Under the pieces are notes generated by a model. It saw only the letters and a list, made by a program, of their open reading frames with translations. It did no database searches and had not been told where the DNA came from. 15,503 nt of DNA from Paracoccaceae bacterium (GTDB taxonomy: Bacteria; Pseudomonadota; Alphaproteobacteria; Rhodobacterales; Rhodobacteraceae), in assembly GCA_025458985.1 (NCBI GenBank), contig JALORM010000005.1, positions 1-15,503 of the forward strand, written 5' to 3'. A program made the translations under genes and the position numbers. Below, in pieces: positions 13,556 to 15,503 of this stretch (positions are counted from its first letter, which is position 1; each line of letters begins with the position of its first letter).

Positions 13556-14314
13556 ATGACCAAGCCTCAGCCCCCCGCCAGCCCGCCACCCGGCCCCGAT
13601 CCGGTGTTCATCCTCGTGCGCCCGCAGATGGCCGAGAACATCGGCGCTGCGGCACGGGGCATGCTGAACTTCGGGCTCGACCGGATGCGCCTCGTGGCGC
13701 CGCGCGACGGCTGGCCCAGCCCGAAGGCGGTGGCCATGGCCTCGGGCGCGGGCCGGGTGCTCGACGGGGCGGGTCTGCACGAGACGGTCGCGGGGGCCGT
13801 CGCCGACTGCCATGTGGTCTATGCCACGACTGCCCGCCCGCGCGAGGCGACGAAGGCCGTGCTGAGCCCGGCCGAGGCGATGGCCGAGGCGCACGCCCAT
13901 GCCGCTGCGGGGCGGCGGGTCGGCGTGCTGTTCGGGCCGGAACGCGCGGGCCTCGAGAACGACGACCTGATCCATGCGACGTCGCTTGTGACCGTGCCGG
14001 TCAACCCTGCCTTCCCGTCCCTGAACCTTGCCCAGTGCGCGCTGCTGATGGGCTATGAGTGGCGCCGGCAGGGCGAGGCCGACCTTCCGCCGGGCGACCC
14101 CATCGACCTCGCCCCCCGCCACGAAGTCGACCGCCTGGCCGCGCACTGGGAAGAACGGCTCGACACGGCCGGTTTCTTTTTCCCCGAGACCAAGGCCGAA
14201 GGCATGAAGCGCAACCTGCGCAACCTCTGGAGCCGCCTGCCCCTGACCCGCGCCGACGTGCAGACGCTCCACGGTGCCCTGCGCCAGCTCGTCCGCCGGC
14301 GCGACGGTCCCTGA
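13556..14314 (+). CDS. trmJ: tRNA (cytidine/uridine-2'-O-)-methyltransferase TrmJ
   Basis: A 252-residue SPOUT (SpoU/TrmH-type) methyltransferase that puts a 2'-O-methyl group on position 32 of the tRNA anticodon loop using S-adenosylmethionine. All three trefoil-knot motifs are present: 'VRPQMAENIGAAARGM' (21-36) with N28 and R34, 'VLFGPERAGLENDD' (124-137), and 'VPVNPAFPSLNLAQ' (147-160). The C-terminal extension (about 170-252) is mostly helical and typical of TrmJ rather than TrmL or TrmH. The start ATG 13556 gives a Pro-rich leader before the first strand 'VFILV'; no ribosome site is visible. It lies 76 nt after lpxB and converges on the lacI-type gene, leaving 10 nt between the stops. 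The exact nucleotide target is inferred from the family. Confidence 0.92.
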   Translation: MTKPQPPASPPPGPDPVFILVRPQMAENIGAAARGMLNFGLDRMRLVAPRDGWPSPKAVAMASGAGRVLDGAGLHETVAGAVADCHVVYATTARPREATKAVLSPAEAMAEAHAHAAAGRRVGVLFGPERAGLENDDLIHATSLVTVPVNPAFPSLNLAQCALLMGYEWRRQGEADLPPGDPIDLAPRHEVDRLAAHWEERLDTAGFFFPETKAEGMKRNLRNLWSRLPLTRADVQTLHGALRQLVRRRDGP

Positions 14315-14324
14315 CGGCCGCCCG

Positions 14325-15329
14325 TTACCGCCCGGGCAGCGGGCGCAGGGTGGCGCGTTCGACGATCCGACAGGGGAAAAGCCGTGCCTCGGCTGGCAAG
14401 GCAGGGTCCTCGGCGGCGGCAAGCGCGAGGTCGACCGAGGCGGCGATGATCTCGGGCACCGGCTGGCGGATGGTCGTCAGCCCGATCAGCGGCCAGCCCG
14501 CCATCTCCATGTCGTTCACGCCCAGAAGGCCGACGTCGCCCGGCACGTCGAGCCCGGCGTCGCGCAGCGCGCTCATCGCGCCGATGGCGATGACATCGTC
14601 GCCGCAGAAATAGGCCTCGGCCGGGGGGCCTGCCGCCAGCAGGCGCCGCATCTCGGCGCGGCCTGCCTCGAACGAATAGTCGGCCGCGAAGCTTGTCGTG
14701 GCGGCCAGCCCCTGGCGTGCTGCGCCCGACAGGAAGCCGTGGCCGCGGTCTTCGGTCGAGGTCGCGGCCCGCGGCCCGCCCAGGAAGGCGACGCGCCGGT
14801 AGCCGCGCGCGGCCAGCGTGCGCGCGGCGATGCGGCCGCAGGCGACGTTGTCGATGCCGGCCAGGTGCACTTCGGGCGCCGCGCTGCGGCGGCCGAAGGA
14901 ATGGACCGTGGGCAGCCCCGCCGCGCGGAAGGCGGCCGCAAAACCCGGCGGCAGGGTCGAAGAGGCGACGATCACCGCATCGACCGAATAGGACCTCAGC
15001 AGCGCGACGGGCGCGGCGGGGTCGGTCTCGCCGGAGAGGTTCACCAGAAGCGGGCGCTGGCCGCGCTCCTGCAGGGCGCGGGTGAAGCGGTCGAAGACTT
15101 CCAGGAACACCGGGTTGTGGAAGTTCGTGGCGACGAGTCCGATCAGCCGCGTCCGCCCGGTGGACAAGGCCGAGGCCAGCGCGCTCGGCGCATAGCCGAG
15201 CTCGGCGGCGGCGCGCTCGATCCGGGCGCGCGTCGCCGGCGCGACCGAGGCGCCGGGCGTGAAGGCACGCGACACGGCCGAGCGTGACACGCCTGCCCGT
15301 TCCGCCACCTCGCGCAGGGTCACCGCCAT
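14325..15329 (-). CDS. LacI-family transcriptional repressor
   Basis: A 334-residue regulator. The N-terminal helix-turn-helix is 'TLREVAERAGVSRSAVSRAF' (4-23), followed by a hinge region up to about 60 ('ALASALSTGRTR'). From 'LIGLV' (62-66) to about 330 it has the periplasmic-binding-protein-like effector domain, with 'NFHNPVFLEVFDRFTRAL' and 'GVNDMEMAGWPLIGLTTIRQP' as family hallmarks. The ligand is probably a sugar or sugar-like compound, but cannot be read from the sequence. The start at 15329 (ATG on the minus strand) has GGAGG seven nt upstream (15337-15341). A perfect palindrome at 15379-15394 upstream is a likely operator. It reads in the same direction as the gene ending at 15408, which may be its regulated partner. 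The 'SRAFTPGASV' segment replaces the usual 'SRVLN' after the recognition helix. Confidence 0.93.
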   Translation of the reverse strand: MAVTLREVAERAGVSRSAVSRAFTPGASVAPATRARIERAAAELGYAPSALASALSTGRTRLIGLVATNFHNPVFLEVFDRFTRALQERGQRPLLVNLSGETDPAAPVALLRSYSVDAVIVASSTLPPGFAAAFRAAGLPTVHSFGRRSAAPEVHLAGIDNVACGRIAARTLAARGYRRVAFLGGPRAATSTEDRGHGFLSGAARQGLAATTSFAADYSFEAGRAEMRRLLAAGPPAEAYFCGDDVIAIGAMSALRDAGLDVPGDVGLLGVNDMEMAGWPLIGLTTIRQPVPEIIAASVDLALAAAEDPALPAEARLFPCRIVERATLRPLPGR

Positions 15330-15336
15330 CGCCCGG

Positions 15337-15341
15337 CCTCC
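15337..15341 (-). promoter_or_regulatory. Ribosome binding site of the LacI-type gene
   Basis: GGAGG on the minus strand, seven nt before the ATG ending at 15329. It fixes the start chosen for the repressor. Confidence 0.55.
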
Positions 15342-15355
15342 GCTTGCCCGCGCCG

Positions 15356-15384
15356 ATCCTGCCTGCGCGCGCCGGCGGCTGCAA
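15356..15384 (-). promoter_or_regulatory. Possible promoter of the LacI-type gene, overlapping the operator
   Basis: On the minus strand TTGCAG (15384-15379) is followed after 17 nt by CAGGAT (15361-15356). Both match consensus at three of six positions. The -35 is the distal half of the operator palindrome, so binding there would block the polymerase and give autorepression. Confidence 0.25.
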
Positions 15385-15394
15385 CCGGTTGCAG
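15379..15394. promoter_or_regulatory. LacI-type operator palindrome
   Basis: CTGCAACCGGTTGCAG is a perfect 16-bp palindrome with a central CG step, the usual form of operators for LacI-family dimers. It lies about 50 nt upstream of the repressor start, in the 78-nt gap between the repressor and the gene upstream of it. The match to this repressor is inferred from position and symmetry. Confidence 0.65.
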
Positions 15395-15407
15395 TCTCCG
15401 CCCGTCC

Positions 15408-15503
15408 TCAGCCGCCGCGCAGGCGCGCTGTGGCAGCCGGATCGACCGTCCCATCGGTCAGCGCGACGCCGAAGAGCGCGGCCGCCTGGTCCGCCGTATA
15501 GCG
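15408..15503 (-). CDS. C-terminal fragment of an unidentified protein (5' end outside window)
   Basis: On the minus strand the frame is open from the window edge to TGA at 15410-15408, giving 31 residues that include 'RYTADQAAALFGVALTDG' and end 'ARLRGG'. It is too short to identify. The frame has the high third-position GC expected of a gene here, and it runs in the same direction as the LacI-type gene, 78 nt upstream of it. A sugar-catabolic or transport gene controlled by that repressor would be a usual neighbour, but nothing in these residues shows it. Confidence 0.5.
   Translation of the reverse strand, partial: RYTADQAAALFGVALTDGTVDPAATARLRGG

Overview
The window looks like chromosomal DNA of a high-GC alphaproteobacterium, most likely of the Rhodobacteraceae. 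Three things point there. The core genes run at roughly 70-77% GC in the lines I counted. The gene order frr-uppS-cdsA-dxr-rseP-bamA-skp/ompH-fabZ-lpxA-lpxI-lpxB is alphaproteobacterial. The UDP-diacylglucosamine hydrolase is LpxI rather than LpxH. I cannot name a genus from sequence alone.

Left edge (1-1727): an accessory patch that I read as the tail of a type VI secretion or polymorphic-toxin locus. It holds the 3' end of a small accessory protein, a 236-residue toxin with a Tox-REase-5 nuclease domain behind a proline-rich repeat, and a 243-residue Imm52-like immunity protein. The three genes overlap or nearly touch. GC falls to about 52-60% across the toxin's catalytic end and the first half of the immunity gene, then recovers.

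Centre (1805-13479): a long co-directional block for envelope building. It includes ribosome recycling (frr), undecaprenyl diphosphate synthesis (uppS), CDP-diacylglycerol synthesis (cdsA), the first committed step of the MEP isoprenoid pathway (dxr), the site-2 protease RseP, outer-membrane protein assembly (bamA with a Skp/OmpH chaperone) and lipid A synthesis (fabZ, lpxA, lpxI, lpxB). dxr feeds isoprenoid units to UppS, whose product carries cell-wall and polysaccharide units. BamA and Skp insert outer-membrane proteins while the Lpx enzymes make the lipid A of the same membrane. Most junctions are 3-4 nt gaps or 4-nt ATGA overlaps. The wider gaps, before frr, bamA, fabZ and the small lipoprotein gene, are where promoters or processing sites could lie. 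lpxD is absent from the cluster, pyrH is not directly upstream of frr, and a small lipoprotein gene sits between lpxI and lpxB.

Right edge (13556-15503): trmJ (tRNA 2'-O-methyltransferase) converges with a 10-nt gap on a LacI-family repressor on the minus strand. A perfect 16-bp palindrome of LacI-operator type lies just upstream of the repressor, overlapping a possible -35 element. The last 96 nt encode the C-terminus of another minus-strand gene.

No tRNA, rRNA, CRISPR array, insertion sequence or integrase gene was seen. The nearest thing to an unusual system is the toxin-immunity cassette against the core operon. Its families are known, so the novelty lies in context and mosaic structure. 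Promoter, hairpin and palindrome calls were made by eye.
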